Source: Eupeodes corollae
Lineage: Eukaryota > Arthropoda > Insecta > Diptera > Syrphidae
Direction of reading: 5' to 3'
Assembly (NCBI RefSeq): GCF_945859685.1
Contig: NC_079149.1
Span: forward strand, 37,103,136-37,167,135
Length of the DNA stretch: 64,000 nt
A program made the translations under genes and the position numbers. Every line of letters begins with the position of its first letter. Position 1 is the first letter of the stretch. The notes below the pieces were generated by a model that saw only the letters and a list, made by a program, of their open reading frames with translations, was not told the origin of the DNA and searched no databases. Below are positions 45,601 to 59,275 of this stretch, in pieces.

Positions 45601-48600
45601 ACAAGTTATGGGCAAAAATGCATGTTCAAACTTTAAATGCGAATATCTCGATTAATATGCGTCCCAGAGGGTCAAAAGTCGGCAATTTTTGATCTCCATT
45701 ATTTCTCGATCTAGACTACCTAGAGGGCTGAAATTTCAGGATTGTGATCTAGGAATCATTGCCTTTCCATTGCTGTGCCTATCTTTGAATAAGATTAATT
45801 TTACAACAAGTTATGGGCAAAAATGCATGTTCAAACTTTAAATGCGAATATCTCGCTTAATATGCGTCCCAGAGGGTCAAAAGTCGGCAATTTTTGATCT
45901 CCATTATTTTTCGATCAAGACTACCTAGAGGGCTGAAATTTCAGGATTGTGATCTAGGAATCATTGCCTTTCCATTGCTGTGCCTATCTTTGAATAAGAT
46001 TAATTTTACAACAAGTTATGGGCAAAAATGCATGTTCAAACTTTAAATGCGAATATCTCGCTTAATATGCGTCCCAGAGGGTCAAAAGTCGGCAATTTTT
46101 GATCTCCATTATTTTTCGATCAAGACTACCTAGAGGGCTGAAATTTCAGGATTGTGATCTAGGAATCATTGCCTTTCCATTGCTGTGCCTATCTTTGAAT
46201 AAGACCAATTTTACAACAAGTTATGGGCAAAAATGCATGTTCAAACTTTAAATGCGAATATCTCGATTAATATGCGTCCCAGAGGGTCAAAAGTCGGCAA
46301 TTTTTGATCTCCATTATTTCTCGATCTAGACTACCTAGAGGGCTGAAATTTCAGGATTGTGATCTAGGAATCATTGCCTTTCCATTGCTGTGCCTATCTT
46401 TGAATAAGACCAATTTTACAACAAGTTATGGGCAAAAATGCATGTTCAAACTTTAAATGCGAATATCTCGATTAATATGCGTCCCAGAGGGTCAAAAGTC
46501 GGCAATTTTTGATCTCCATTATTTCTCGATCTAGACTACCTAGAGGGCTGAAATTTCAGGATTGTGATCTAGGAATCATTGCCTTTCCATTGCTGTGCCT
46601 ATCTTTGAATAAGATTAATTTTACAACAAGTTATGGGCAAAAATGCATGTTCAAACTTTAAATGCGAATATCTCGCTTAATATGCGTCCCAGAGGGTCAA
46701 AAGTCGGCAATTTTTGATCTCCATTATTTTTCGATCAAGACTACCTAGAGGGCTGAAATTTCAGGATTGTGATCTAGGAATCATTGCCTTTCCATTGCTG
46801 TGCCTATCTTTGAATAAGACCAATTTTACAACAAGTTATGGGCAAAAATGCATGTTCAAACTTTAAATGCGAATATCTCGCTTAATATGCGTCCCAGAGG
46901 GTCAAAAGTCGGCAATTTTTGATCTCCATTATTTCTCGATCTAGACTACCTAGAGGGCTGAAATTTCAGGATTGTGATCTAGGAATCATTGCCTTTCCAT
47001 TGCTGTGCCTATCTTTGAATAAGACCAATTTTACAACAAGTTATGGGCAAAAATGCATGTTCAAACTTTAAATTCGAATATCTCGATTAATATGCGTCCC
47101 AGAGGGTCAAAAGTCGGCAATTTTTGATCTCCATTATTTCTCGATCTAGACTACCTAGAGGGCTGAAATTTCAGGATTGTGATCAAGGAATCATTGCCTT
47201 TCCATTGCTGTGCCTATCTTTGAATAAGACCAATTTTACAACAAGTTATGGGCAAAAATGCATGTTCAAACTTTAAATGCGAATATCTCGCTTAATATGC
47301 ATCCCAGAGGGTCAAAAGTCGGCAATTTTTGATCTCCATTATTTCTCGATCTAGACTACCTAGAGGGCTGATATTTCAGGATTGTGATCTAGGAATCATT
47401 GCCTTTCCATTGCTGTGCCTATCTTTGAATAAGACCAATTTTACAACAAGTTATGGGCAAAAATGCATGTTCAAACTTTAAATGCGAATATCTCGCTTAA
47501 TATGCGTCCCAGAGGGTCAAAAGTCGGCAATTTTTGATCTCCATTATTTCTCGATCTAGACTACCTAGAGGGCTGAAATTTCAGGATTGTGATCTAGGAA
47601 TCATTGCCTTTCCATTGCTGTGCCTATCTTTGAATAAGACCAATTTTACAACAAGTTATGGGCAAAAATGCATGTTCAAACTTTAAATGCGAATATCTCG
47701 ATTAATATGCGTCCCAGAGGGTCAAAAGTCGGCAATTTTTGATCTCCATTATTTCTCGATCTAGACTACCTAGAGGGCTGAAATTTCAGGATTGTGATCT
47801 AGGAATCATTGCCTTTCCATTGCTGTGCCTATCTTTGAATAAGACCAATTTTACAACAAGTTATGGGCAAAAATGCATGTTCAAACTTTAAATGCGAATA
47901 TCTCGCTTAATATGCGTCCCAGAGGGTCAAAAGTCGGCAATTTTTGATCTCCATTATTTCTCGATTTAGACTACCTAGAGGGCTGATATTTCAGGATTGT
48001 GATCTAGGAATCATTGCCTTTCCATTGCTGTGCCTATCTTTGAATAAGACCAATTTTACAACAAGTTATGGCCAAAAATGCATGTTCAAACTTTAAATGC
48101 GAATATCTCGCTTAATATGCGTCCCAGAGGGTCAAAAGTCGGCAATTTTTGATCTCCATTATTTCTCGATCTAGACTACCTAGAGGGCTGAAATTTCAGG
48201 ATTGTGATCTAGGAATCATTGCCTTTCCATTGCTGTGCCTATCTTTGAATAAGACCAATTTTACAACAAGTTATGGGCAAAAATGCATGTTCAAACTTTA
48301 AATGCGAATATCTCGATTAATATGCGTCCCAGAGGGTCAAAAGTCGGCAATTTTTGATCTCCATTATTTCTCGATCTAGACTACCTAGAGGGCTGAAATT
48401 TCAGGATTGTGATCTAGGAATCATTGCCTTTCCATTGCTGTGCCTATCTTTGAATAAGACCAATTTTACAACAAGTTATGGGCAAAAATGCATGTTCAAA
48501 CTTTAAATGCGAATATCTCGCTTAATATGCATCCCAGAGGGTCAAAAGTCGGCAATTTTTGATCTCCATTATTTCTCGATCTAGACTACCTAGAGGGCTG

Positions 48601-51600
48601 ATATTTCAGGATTGTGATCTAGGAATCATTGCCTTTCCATTGCTGTGCCTATCTTTGAATAAGACCAATTTTACAACAAGTTATGGCCAAAAATGCATGT
48701 TCAAACTTTAAATGCGAATATCTCGCTTAATATGCGTCCCAGAGGGTCAAAAGTCGGCAATTTTTGATCTCCATTATTTCTCGATCTAGACTACCTAGAG
48801 GGCTGAAATTTCAGGATTGTGATCTAGGAATCATTGCCTTTCCATTGCTGTGCCTATCTTTGAATAAGACCAATTTTACAACAAGTTATGGGCAAAAATG
48901 CATGTTCAAACTTTAAATGCGAATATCTCGATTAATATGCGTCCCAGAGGGTCAAAAGTCGGCAATTTTTGATCTCCATTATTTCTCGATCTAGACTACC
49001 TAGAGGGCTGAAATTTCAGGATTGTGATCTAGGAATCATTGCCTTTCCATTGCTGTGCCTATCTTTGAATAAGACCAATTTTACAACAAGTTATGGGCAA
49101 AAATGCATGTTCAAACTTTAAATGCGAATATCTCGCTTAATATGCGTCCCAGAGGGTCAAAAGTCGGCAATTTTTGATCTCCATTATTTCTCGATCTAGA
49201 CTACCTAGAGGGCTGAAATTTCAGGACTGTGATCTAGGAATCATTGCCTTTCCATTGCTGTGCCTATCTTTGAATAAGATTAATTTTACAACAAGTTATG
49301 GGCAAAAATGCATGTTCAAACTTTAAATGCGAATATCTCGCTTAATATGCGTCCCAGAGGGTCAAAAGTCGGCAATTTTTGATCTCCATTATTTCTCGAT
49401 CTAGACTACCTAGAGGGCTGAAATTTCAGGATTGTGATCTAGGAATCATTGCCTTTCCATTGCTGTGCCTATCTTTGAATAAGATTAATTTTACAACAAG
49501 TTATGGGCAAAAATGCATGTTCAAACTTTAAATGCGAATATCTCGCTTAATATGCGTCCCAGAGGGTCAAAAGTCGGCAATTTTTGATCTCCATTATTTC
49601 TCGATCTAGACTACCTAGAGGGCTGAAATTTCAGGATTGTGATCTAGGAATCATTGCCTTTCCATTGCTGTGCCTATCTTTGAATAAGATTAATTTTACA
49701 ACAAGTTATGGGCAAAAATGCATGTTCAAACTTTAAATGCGAATATCTCGCTTAATATGCGTCCCAGAGGGTCAAAAGTCGGCAATTTTTGATCTCCATT
49801 ATTTCTCGATCTAGACTACCTAGAGGGCTGAAATTTCAGGATTGTGATCAAGGAATCATTGCCTTTCCATTGCTGTGCCTATCTTTGAATAAGATTAATT
49901 TTACAACAAGTTATGGGCAAAAATGCATGTTCAAACTTTAAATGCGAATATCTCGCTTAATATGCATCCCAGAGGGTCAAAAGTCGGCAATTTTTGATCT
50001 CCATTATTTTTCGATCAAGACTACCTAGAGGGCTGAAATTTCAGGATTGTGATCTAGGAATCATTGCCTTTCCATTGCTGTGCCTATCTTTGAATAAGAC
50101 CAATTTTACAACAAGTTATGGGCAAAAATGCATGTTCAAACTTTAAATGCGAATATCTCGATTAATATGCGTCCCAGAGGGTCAAAAGTCGGCAATTTTT
50201 GATCTCCATTATTTCTCGATCTAGACTACCTAGAGGGCTGAAATTTCAGGATTGTGATCAAGGAATCATTGCCTTTCCATTGCTGTGCCTATCTTTGAAT
50301 AAGACCAATTTTACAACAAGTTATGGGCAAAAATGCATGTTCAAACTTTAAATGCGAATATCTCGCTTAATATGCATCCCAGAGGGTCAAAAGTCGGCAA
50401 TTTTTGATCTCCATTATTTCTCGATCTAGACTACCTAGAGGGCTGATATTTCAGGATTGTGATCTAGGAATCATTGCCTTTCCATTGCTGTGCCTATCTT
50501 TGAATAAGACCAATTTTACAACAAGTTATGGGCAAAAATGCATGTTCAAACTTTAAATGCGAATATCTCGCTTAATATGCGTCCCAGATGGTCAAAAGTC
50601 GGCAATTTTTGATCTCCATTATTTCTCGATCTAGACTACCTAGAGGGCTGAAATTTCAGGATTGTGATCTAGGAATCATTGCCTTTCCATTGCTGTGCCT
50701 ATCTTTGAATAAGACCAATTTTACAACAAGTTATGGGCAAAAATGCATGTTCAAACTTTAAATGCGAATATCTCGCTTAATATGCGTCCCAGAGGGTCAA
50801 AAGTCGGCAATTTTTGATCTCCATTATTTCTCGATCTAGACTACCTAGAGGGCTGAAATTTCAGGATTGTGATCTAGGAATCATTGCCTTTCCATTGCTG
50901 TGCCTATCTTTGAATAAGACCAATTTTACAACAAGTTATGGGCAAAAATGCATGTTCAAACTTTAAATGCGAATATCTCGATTAATATGCGTCCCAGAGG
51001 GTCAAAAGTCGGCAATTTTTGATCTCCATTATTTCTCGATCTAGACTACCTAGAGGGCTGAAATTTCAGGATTGTGATCTAGGAATCATTGCCTTTCCAT
51101 TGCTGTGCCTATCTTTGAATAAGACCAATTTTACAACAAGTTATGGCCAAAAATGCATGTTCAAACTTTAAATGCGAATATCTCGCTTAATATGCGTCCC
51201 AGAGGGTCAAAAGTCGGCAATTTTTGATCTCCATTATTTCTCGATCTAGACTACCTAGAGGGCTGAAATTTCAGGATTGTGATCTAGGAATCATTGCCTT
51301 TCCATTGCTGTGCCTATCTTTGAATAAGACCAATTTTACAACAAGTTATGGGCAAAAATGCATGTTCAAACTTTAAATGCGAATATCTCGATTAATATGC
51401 GTCCCAGAGGGTCAAAAGTCGGCAATTTTTGATCTCCATTATTTCTCGATCTAGACTACCTAGAGGGCTGAAATTTCAGGATTGTGATCTAGGAATCATT
51501 GCCTTTCCATTGCTGTGCCTATCTTTGAATAAGACCAATTTTACAACAAGTTATGGGCAAAAATGCATGTTCAAACTTTAAATGCGAATATCTCGCTTAA

Positions 51601-52020
51601 TATGCGTCCCAGAGGGTCAAAAGTCGGCAATTTTTGATCTCCATTATTTCTCGATCTAGACTACCTAGAGGGCTGAAATTTCAGGATTGTGATCTAGGAA
51701 TGATTGCCTTTCCATTGCTGTGCCTATCTTTGAATAAGACCAATTTTACAACAAGTTATGGGCAAAAATGCATGTTCAAACTTTAAATGCGAATATCTCG
51801 CTTAATATGCGTCCCAGAGGGTCAAAAGTCGGCAATTTTTGATCTCCATTATTTCTCGATCTAGACTACCTAGAGGGCTGAAATTTCAGGATTGTGATCA
51901 AGGAATCATTGCCTTTCCATTGCTGTGCCTATCTTTGAATAAGACCAATTTTACAACAAGTTGTGGGCAAAAATGCATGTTCAAACTTTAAATGCGAATA
52001 TCTCGATTAATATGCGTCCC
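45601..52020 (+). repeat. 205-bp satellite array, trimer higher-order block
   Basis: The variant CTCGATTAATATGCG occurs at 45651, 46266, 46471, 47086, 47701, 48316, 48931, 50161, 50981, 51391 and 52006. Most intervals are 615 bp or a multiple, that is three units. A second variant, GCTGATATTT, at 47367, 47982, 48597 and 50442 has the same 615-bp spacing. This shows a three-unit higher-order repeat. Confidence 0.92.
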
Positions 52021-55000
52021 AGAGGGTCAAAAGTCGGCAATTTTTGATCTCCATTATTTCTCGATCTAGACTACCTAGAGGGCTGAAATTTCAGGATTGT
52101 GATCTAGGAATCATTGCCTTTCCATTGCTGTGCCTATCTTTGAATAAGACCAATTTTACAACAAGTTATGGGGTTATGGGCAAAAATGCATGTTCAAACT
52201 TTAAATGCGAATATCTCGCTTAATATGCGTCCCAGAGGGTCAAAAGTCGGCAATTTTTGATCTCCATTATTTCTCGATCTAGACTACCTAGAGGGCTGAA
52301 ATTTCAGGATTAGGAATCATTGCCTTTCCATTGCTGTGCCTATTTTTGAATAAGACCAATTTTACAACAAGTTATGGGCAAAAATGCATGTTCAAATTTT
52401 AAATGCGAATATCTCGCTTAATATGCGTCCCAAAGGGTCAAAAGTCGGCAATTTTTGATCTCCATTATTTTTCGATTTAGACTACCTAGAGGGCTGAAAT
52501 TTCAGGATTGTGATCTAGGAATCATTGCCTTTCCATTGCTGTGCCTATCTTTGAATAAGGCCAATTTCACAACAAGTTATGGGCAAAAATGCATGTTCAA
52601 ACTTTAAATGCGAATATCTCGCTTAATATGCGTCCCAGAGGGTCAAAAGTCGGCAATTTTTGATCTCCATTATTTCTCGATCTAGACTACCTAGAGGGCT
52701 GAATTTTCAGGATTGTGATCTAGGAATCATTGCCTTTCCATTGCTGATCCTATCTTTGAATAAGACCAATTTTACAACAAGTTATGGGCAAAAATGCATG
52801 TTCAAACTTTAAATGCGAATATCTCGCTTAATATGCGTCCCAGAGGGGTCAAAAGTCGGCAATTTTTGATCTCCATTATTTCTCGATCTAGACTACCTAG
52901 AGGGCTGAAATTTCAGGATTGTGATCTAGGAATCATTGCCTTTCCATTGCTGTGCCTATCTTTGAATAAGACCAATTTTACAACAAGTTATGGGAAAAAA
53001 TGCATGTTCAAACTTTAAATGCGAATATCTCGCTTAATATGCGTCCCAGAGGGTCAAAAGTCGGCAATTTTTGATCTCCATTATTTCTCGATCTAGACTA
53101 CCTAGAGGGCTGAAATTTCAGGATTGTGATCTAGGAATCATTGCCTTTCCATTGCTGTGCCTATCTTTGAATAAGACCAATTTTACAACAAGTTATGGGC
53201 AAAAATGCATGTTCAAACTTTAAATGCGAATATCTCGCTTAATATGCGTCCCAGAGGGTCAAAAGTCGGCAATTTTTGATCTCCATTATTTCTCGATCTA
53301 GACTACCTAGAGAGCTGAAATTTCCGGATTGTGATCTAGGAATCATTGCCTTTCCATTGCTGTGCCTATTTTTGAATAAGACCAATTTTACAACAAGTTA
53401 TGGGCAAAAATACATGTTCAAACTTTAAATGCGAATATCTCGCTTAATATGCGTCCCAGAGGGTCAAAAGTCGGAAATTTTTGATCTCCATTATTTCTCG
53501 ATCTAGACTACCTAGAGGGCTGAAATTTCAGGATTGTGATCTAGGAATCATTGCCTTTCCATTGCTGTGCCTTTCTTTGAATAAGACCAATTTTACAACA
53601 AGTTATGGGCAAAAATGCATGTTCAAACTTTAAATGCGAATATCTCGCTTAATATGCGTCCCAGAGGGTCAAAAGTCGGCAGAGGGCTGAAATTTCAGGT
53701 TTGTGATCATTGCCTTTCCATTGCTGTGCCTATCTTTGAATAAGACCAATTTTACAACAAGTTATGGGCAAAAATGCATGTTCAAACTTTAAATGCGAAT
53801 ATCTCGCTTAATATGCGTCCCAGAGGGTCAAAAGTCGGCAATTTTTGATCTCCATTATTTCTCGATCTAGACTACCTAGAGGGCTGAAATTTCAGGATTG
53901 TGATCTAGGAATCATTGCCTTTCCATTGCTGTGCCTATCTTTGAATAAGACCAATTTTACAACAAGTTATGGGCAAAAATGCTTGTTCAAACTTTAAATG
54001 CGAATATCTCGCTTAATATGCGTCCCAGAGGGTCAAAAGTCGGCAATTTTTGATCTCCATTATTTCTCGATCTAGACTACCTAGAGGGCTGAAATTTCAG
54101 GATTATGATCTAGGAATCATTGCCTTTCCATTGCTGTGCCTATCTCTGAATAAGACCAATTTTACAACAAGTTATGGGCAAAAATGCATGTTCAAACTTT
54201 AAATGCTAATATCTCGCTTAATATGCGTCCCAGAGGGTCAAAAGTCGGCAATTTTTTATCTCCATTATTTCTCGATCTAGACTATCTAGAGGGCTGAAAT
54301 TTCAGGATTGTGATCTAGGAATCATTGCCTTTGCATTGCTGTGCCTATCTTTGAATAAGACCAATTTTACAACAAGTTATGGGCAAAAATGCTTGTTCAA
54401 ACTTTAAATGCGAATATCTCGCTTAATATGCGTCCCAGAGGGTCAAAAGTCGGCAATTTTTGATCTCCATTATTTCTCGATCTAGACTACCTAGAGGGCT
54501 GAAATTTCAGGATTGTGATCTAGGAATCATTGCCTTTCCATTGCTGTGCCTATCTTTAAATAAGACCAATTTTACAACAAGTTATGGGCAAAAATGCATG
54601 TTCAAACCTTAAATGCGAATATCTCGCTTAATATGCGTCCCAGAGGGTCAAAAGTCGGCAATTTTTGATCTCCATTATTTCTCGATCTAGACTACCTAGA
54701 GGACTGAAATTTCAGGATTGTGATCTAGGAATCATTGCCTTTCCATTGCTGTTCCTATCTTTGAATAAGACCAATTTTACAACAAGTTATGGGCAAAAAT
54801 GCATGTTCAAACTTTAAATGCGAATATCTCGCTTAATATGCGTCCCAGAGGGTCAAAAGTCGGCAATTTTTGATCTCCATTATTTCTCGATCTAGACTAC
54901 CTAGAGGGCTGAAATTTCAGGATTGTGATCTAGGAATCATTGCCTTTCCATTGCTGTGCCTATCTTTGAATAAGACCAATTTTACAACAAGTTATGGGCA

Positions 55001-58000
55001 AAAAATGCATGTTCAAACTTTAAATGCGAATATCTCGCTTAATATGCGTCCCAGAGGGTCAAAAGTCGGCAAGTTTTTGATCTCCATTATTTCTCGATCT
55101 AGACTACCTAGAGGGCTGAAATTTCAGGATTGTGATCTAGGAATCATTGCCTTTCCATTGCTGTGCCTATCTTTGAATAAGACCAATTTTACAACAAGTT
55201 ATGGGCAAAAATGCATGTTCAAACTTTAAATGCGAATATCTCGCTTAATATGCGTCCCAGAGGGTCAAAAGTCGGCAATTTTTGATCTCCATTATTTCTC
55301 GATCTAGACTACCTAGAGGGCTGAATTTTCAGGATTGTGATCTAGGAATCATTGCCTTTCCATTGCTGATCCTATATTTGAATAAGACCAATTTTACAAC
55401 AAGTTATGGGCAAAAATGCATGTTCAAACTTTAAATGCGAATATCTCGCTTAATATGCGTCCCAGAGGGTCAAAATTCGGCAATTTTTGATCTCCATTAT
55501 TTCTCGATCTAGACTACCTAGAGGGCTGAAATTTCAGGATTGTGATCTAGGAATCATTGCCTTTCCATTGCTGTGCCTATCTTTGAATAAGACCAATTTT
55601 ACAACAAGTTATGGGAAAAAATGCATGTTCAAACTTTAAATGCGAATATCTCGCTTAATATGCGTCCCAGAGGGTCAAAAGTCGGCAATTTTTGATCTCC
55701 ATTATTTCTCGATCTAGACTACCTAGAGAGCTGAAATTTCAGGATTGTGATCTAGGAATCATTGCCTTTCCATTGCTGTGCCTATTTTTGAATAAGACCA
55801 ATTTTACAACAAGTTATGGGCAAAAATGCATTTTCAAACTTTAAATGCGAATATCTCGCTTAATATGCGTCCCAGAGGGTCAAAAGTCGGCAATTTTTGA
55901 TCTCCATTATTTCTCGATCTAGACTACCTAGAGGGCTGAAATTTCAGGATTGTGATCTAGGAATCATTGCCTTTCCATTGCTGTGCCTATCTTTGAATAA
56001 GACCAATTTTACAACAAGTTATGGGCAAAAATGCATGTTCAAACTTTAAATGCGAATATCTCGCTTAATATGCGTCCCAGAGGGTCAAAAGTCGGCAATT
56101 TTTGATCGCCATTATTTCTCGATCTAGACTACCTAGAGGGCTGAAATTTCAGGATTGTGATCTAGGAATCATTGCCTTTCCATTGCTGTGCCTATCTTTG
56201 AATAAGACCAATTTTACAACAAGTTATGGGAAAAAATGCTTGTTCAAACTTTAAATGCGAATATCTCGCTTAATATGCGTCCCAGAGGGTCAAAAGTCGG
56301 CAATTTTTGATCTCCATTATTTCTCGATCTAGACTACCTAGAGGGCTGAAATTTCAGGATTGTGATCTAGGAATCATTGCCTTTCCATTGCTGTGCCTAT
56401 CTTTGAATAAGACCAATTTTACAACAAGTTATGGGCAAAAATGCATGTTCAAACTTTCAATGCGAATATCTCGCTTAATATGCGTCCCAGAGGGTCAAAA
56501 GTCGGCAATTTTTGATCTCCATTATTTCTCGATCTAGACTACCTAGAGGGCTGAAATTTCAGGATTGTGATCTAGGAATCATTGCCTTTCCATTGCTGTG
56601 CCTATCTTTGAATAAGACCAATTTTACAACAAGTTATGGGCAAAAATGCATGTTCAAACTTTAAATGCGAATATCTCGCTTAATATGCGTCCCAGAGGGT
56701 CAAAAGTCGGCAATTTTTGATCTCCATTATTTCTCGATCTAGACTACTTAGAGGGCTGAAATTTCAGGTTTGTGATCTAGGAATCATTGCCTTTCCATTG
56801 CTGTGCCTATCTTTGAATAAGACCAATTTTACAACAAGTTATGGGCAAAAATGCATGTTCAAACTTTAAATGCGAATATCTCGCTTAATATGCGTCCCAG
56901 AGGGTCAAAAGTCGGCAATTTTTGATCTCCATTATTTCTCGATCTAGACTACCTAGAGGGCTGAAATTTCAGGATTGTGATCTAGGAATCATTGCCTTTC
57001 CATTGCTGTGCCTATCTTTGAATAAGACCAATTTTACAACAAGTTATGGGCAAAAATGCATGTTCAAACTTTAAATGCGAATATCTCGCTTAATATGCGT
57101 CCCAGAGGGTCAAAAGTCGGCAATTTTTGATCTCCATTATTTCTCGATCTAGACTACTTAGAGGGCTGAAATTTCAGGTTTGTGATCTAGGAATCATTGC
57201 CTTTCCATTGCTGATCCTATCTTTGAATAAGACCAATTTTACAACAAGTTATGGGCAAAAATGCATGTTCAAACTTTAAATGCGAATATCTCGCTTAATA
57301 TGCGTCCCAGAGGGTCAAAAGTCGGCAATTTTTGATCTCCATTATTTCTCGATCTAGACTACCTAGAGGGCTGAAATTTCAGGATTGTGATCTAGGAATC
57401 ATTGCCTTTCCATTGCTGTGCCTATCTTTGAATAAGACCAATTTTACAACAAGTTATGGGCAAAAATGCATGTTCAAACTTTAAATGCGAATATCTCGCT
57501 TAATATGCGTCCCAGAGGGTCAAAAGTCGGCAAGTTTTTGATCTCCATTATTTCTCGATCTAGACTACCTAGAGGGCTGAAATTTCAGGATTGTGATTTA
57601 GGAATCATTGCCTTTCCATTGCTGTGCCTATCTTTGAATAAGACCAATTTTACAACAAGTTATGGGCAAAAATGCATGTTCAAACTTTAAATGCGAATAT
57701 CTCGCTTAATATGCGTCCCAGAGAGTCAAAAGTCGGCAATTTTTGATCTCCATTATTTCTCGATCTAGACTACCTAGAGGGCTGAAATTTCAGGATTGTG
57801 ATCTAGGAATCATTGCCTTTCCATTGCTGTGCCTATCTTTGAATAAGACCAATTTTACAACAAGTTATGGGCAAAAATGCATGTTCAAATTTTAAATGCG
57901 AATATCTCGCTTAATATGCGTCCCAGAGGGTCAAAAGTCGGCAATTTTTGATCTCCATTATTTCTCGATTTAGACTACCTAGAGGGCTGAAATTTCAGGA

Positions 58001-58466
58001 TTGTGATCTAGGAATCATTGCCTTTCCATTGCTGTGCCTATCTTTGAATAAGACCAATTTTACAACAAGTTATGGGCAAAAATGCATGTTCAAACTTTAA
58101 ATGCGAATATCTCGCTTAATATGCGTCCCAGAGGGTCAAAAGTCGGCAATTTTTGATCTCCATTATTTCTCGATCTAGACTACCTAGAGGGCTGAATTTT
58201 CAGGATTGTGATCTAGGAATCATTGCCTTTCCATTGCTGATCCTATCTTTGAATAAGACCAATTTTACAACAAGTTATGGGCAAAAATGCATGTTCAAAC
58301 TTTAAATGCGAATATCTCGCTTAATATGCGTCCCAGAGGGTCAAAAGTCGGCAATTTTTGATCTCCATTATTTCTCGATCTAGACTACCTAGAGGGCTGA
58401 AATTTCAGGATTGTGATCTAGGAATCATTGCCTTTCCATTGCTGTGCCTATCTTTGAATAAGACCA
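52021..58466 (+). repeat. 205-bp satellite array, right block before the retrotransposon
   Basis: Units lack the GATTAATTTT variant and carry others: GCTGATCCTATC (near 52744, 55369, 57211 and 58236), CTATTTTTGAATAAG, AATGCTTGTTC and TTTCAGGTTTG. Several units have larger changes: an 8-bp tandem duplication near 52165, a 7-bp loss near 52310, and 38-bp and 8-bp losses in one unit at 53680-53710. The block ends inside a unit at the target-site duplication. Confidence 0.96.
58454..58466 (+). repeat. target-site duplication, left copy, Jockey-type element
   Basis: TTGAATAAGACCA, part of the satellite unit, is repeated exactly at 63307-63319. After the right copy the unit continues in phase (AATTTTTACAACAAG). 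This perfect 13-bp duplication defines the element as 58467-63306. Confidence 0.95.
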
Positions 58467-58485
58467 GATAGATAGATAGATAGAT
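58467..58485 (-). repeat. TATC/ATCT tandem tail at the 3' end of the Jockey-type element
   Basis: On the plus strand GATA is repeated four times followed by GAT, directly next to the target-site duplication. In the sense of the element this is a terminal tetranucleotide run instead of poly(A). Confidence 0.85.
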
Positions 58486-58487
58486 TT

Positions 58488-58493
58488 TTTATT
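58488..58493 (-). promoter_or_regulatory. AATAAA polyadenylation signal of the Jockey-type element
   Basis: AATAAA lies on the sense strand only a few bases before the tandem tail, the position expected in a retrotransposon that supplies its own 3' end signal. In A+T-rich DNA the match alone is weak; the position adds support. Confidence 0.5.
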
Positions 58494-58859
58494 TTCGGTA
58501 TTTAGATATACATTTGGTAAGCTACCGCACAGTTTACACACAGAGATTTGATATGCTATAATAATATCTTTCTACTGAATAAGTATTTTAATTTAAATAA
58601 AGTTTACAAAAAAAAATAAAGAATTTACTTTGAAGGAAAGTGCAAATAAAACCTTCAATACAAAATAAAAAAAAAAAAATCAGGTACGTTTGGACTGGAA
58701 TTAACAATTCAACTTCAAAACTATAGTAATGAAGAAGGTTAGTATGAATTGGGTTAGTAAATAATAATAATAAATTAATTTATAAAGGTATATTAGTACT
58801 TTGTTAGTAAATAGATGAATAAATATACATATTTGTAAGAAACATATAATTAAATAAAT

Positions 58860-59060
58860 GCAATAGTTAATTAATAAGAAAAACAAATGAGTAAATAAAT
58901 AAATAAATAAACAAATAAATATGAACGAGATACATGAATGAATCAACATATAAATAAATATGTATAGAAAAGAAAAATAATAGTTACAACAATAAATAAG
59001 TAAATAAATAAATAAATAAATTAATAAATAAATAAATAAATAAATAAATACATAAATACA

Positions 59061-59129
<69 letters not shown>

Positions 59130-59215
59130 AAATAAATAAATACATAAATAAATAAATAAATAAATGAATAAATAAAAAATAAATAAATAATAATAAATAA
59201 ATAAATAAATAAGTA
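58860..59215 (-). repeat. (TTTA)n microsatellite in the 3' UTR
   Basis: Plus-strand AAAT/TAAA units run over about 350 bp with few interruptions, densest at 58995-59150. They produce an artefactual Ile/Tyr/Leu/Phe-repeat open frame of 188 codons (58701-59267), which is not a gene. The tract lies between the ORF2 stop and the tail. Confidence 0.9.
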
Positions 59216-59275
59216 CGTAAACATGTAAACATATAAGGATCTTATAATAATAAGTATATAATATCAAAAATATGG

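Noticed and set aside
15489..58466. Possible CRISPR or other spacer-repeat array
   Set aside because: Repeats are 205 bp and contiguous with no variable spacers, in a eukaryotic sequence; this is a satellite.
15489..58466. CENP-B box in the satellite unit
   Set aside because: I looked for the TTCG....A..CGGG pattern in the unit and found no match.
58701..59267. 188-codon minus-strand frame rich in Ile, Tyr, Leu and Phe
   Set aside because: It is a translation of the TTTA microsatellite in the retrotransposon 3' UTR.
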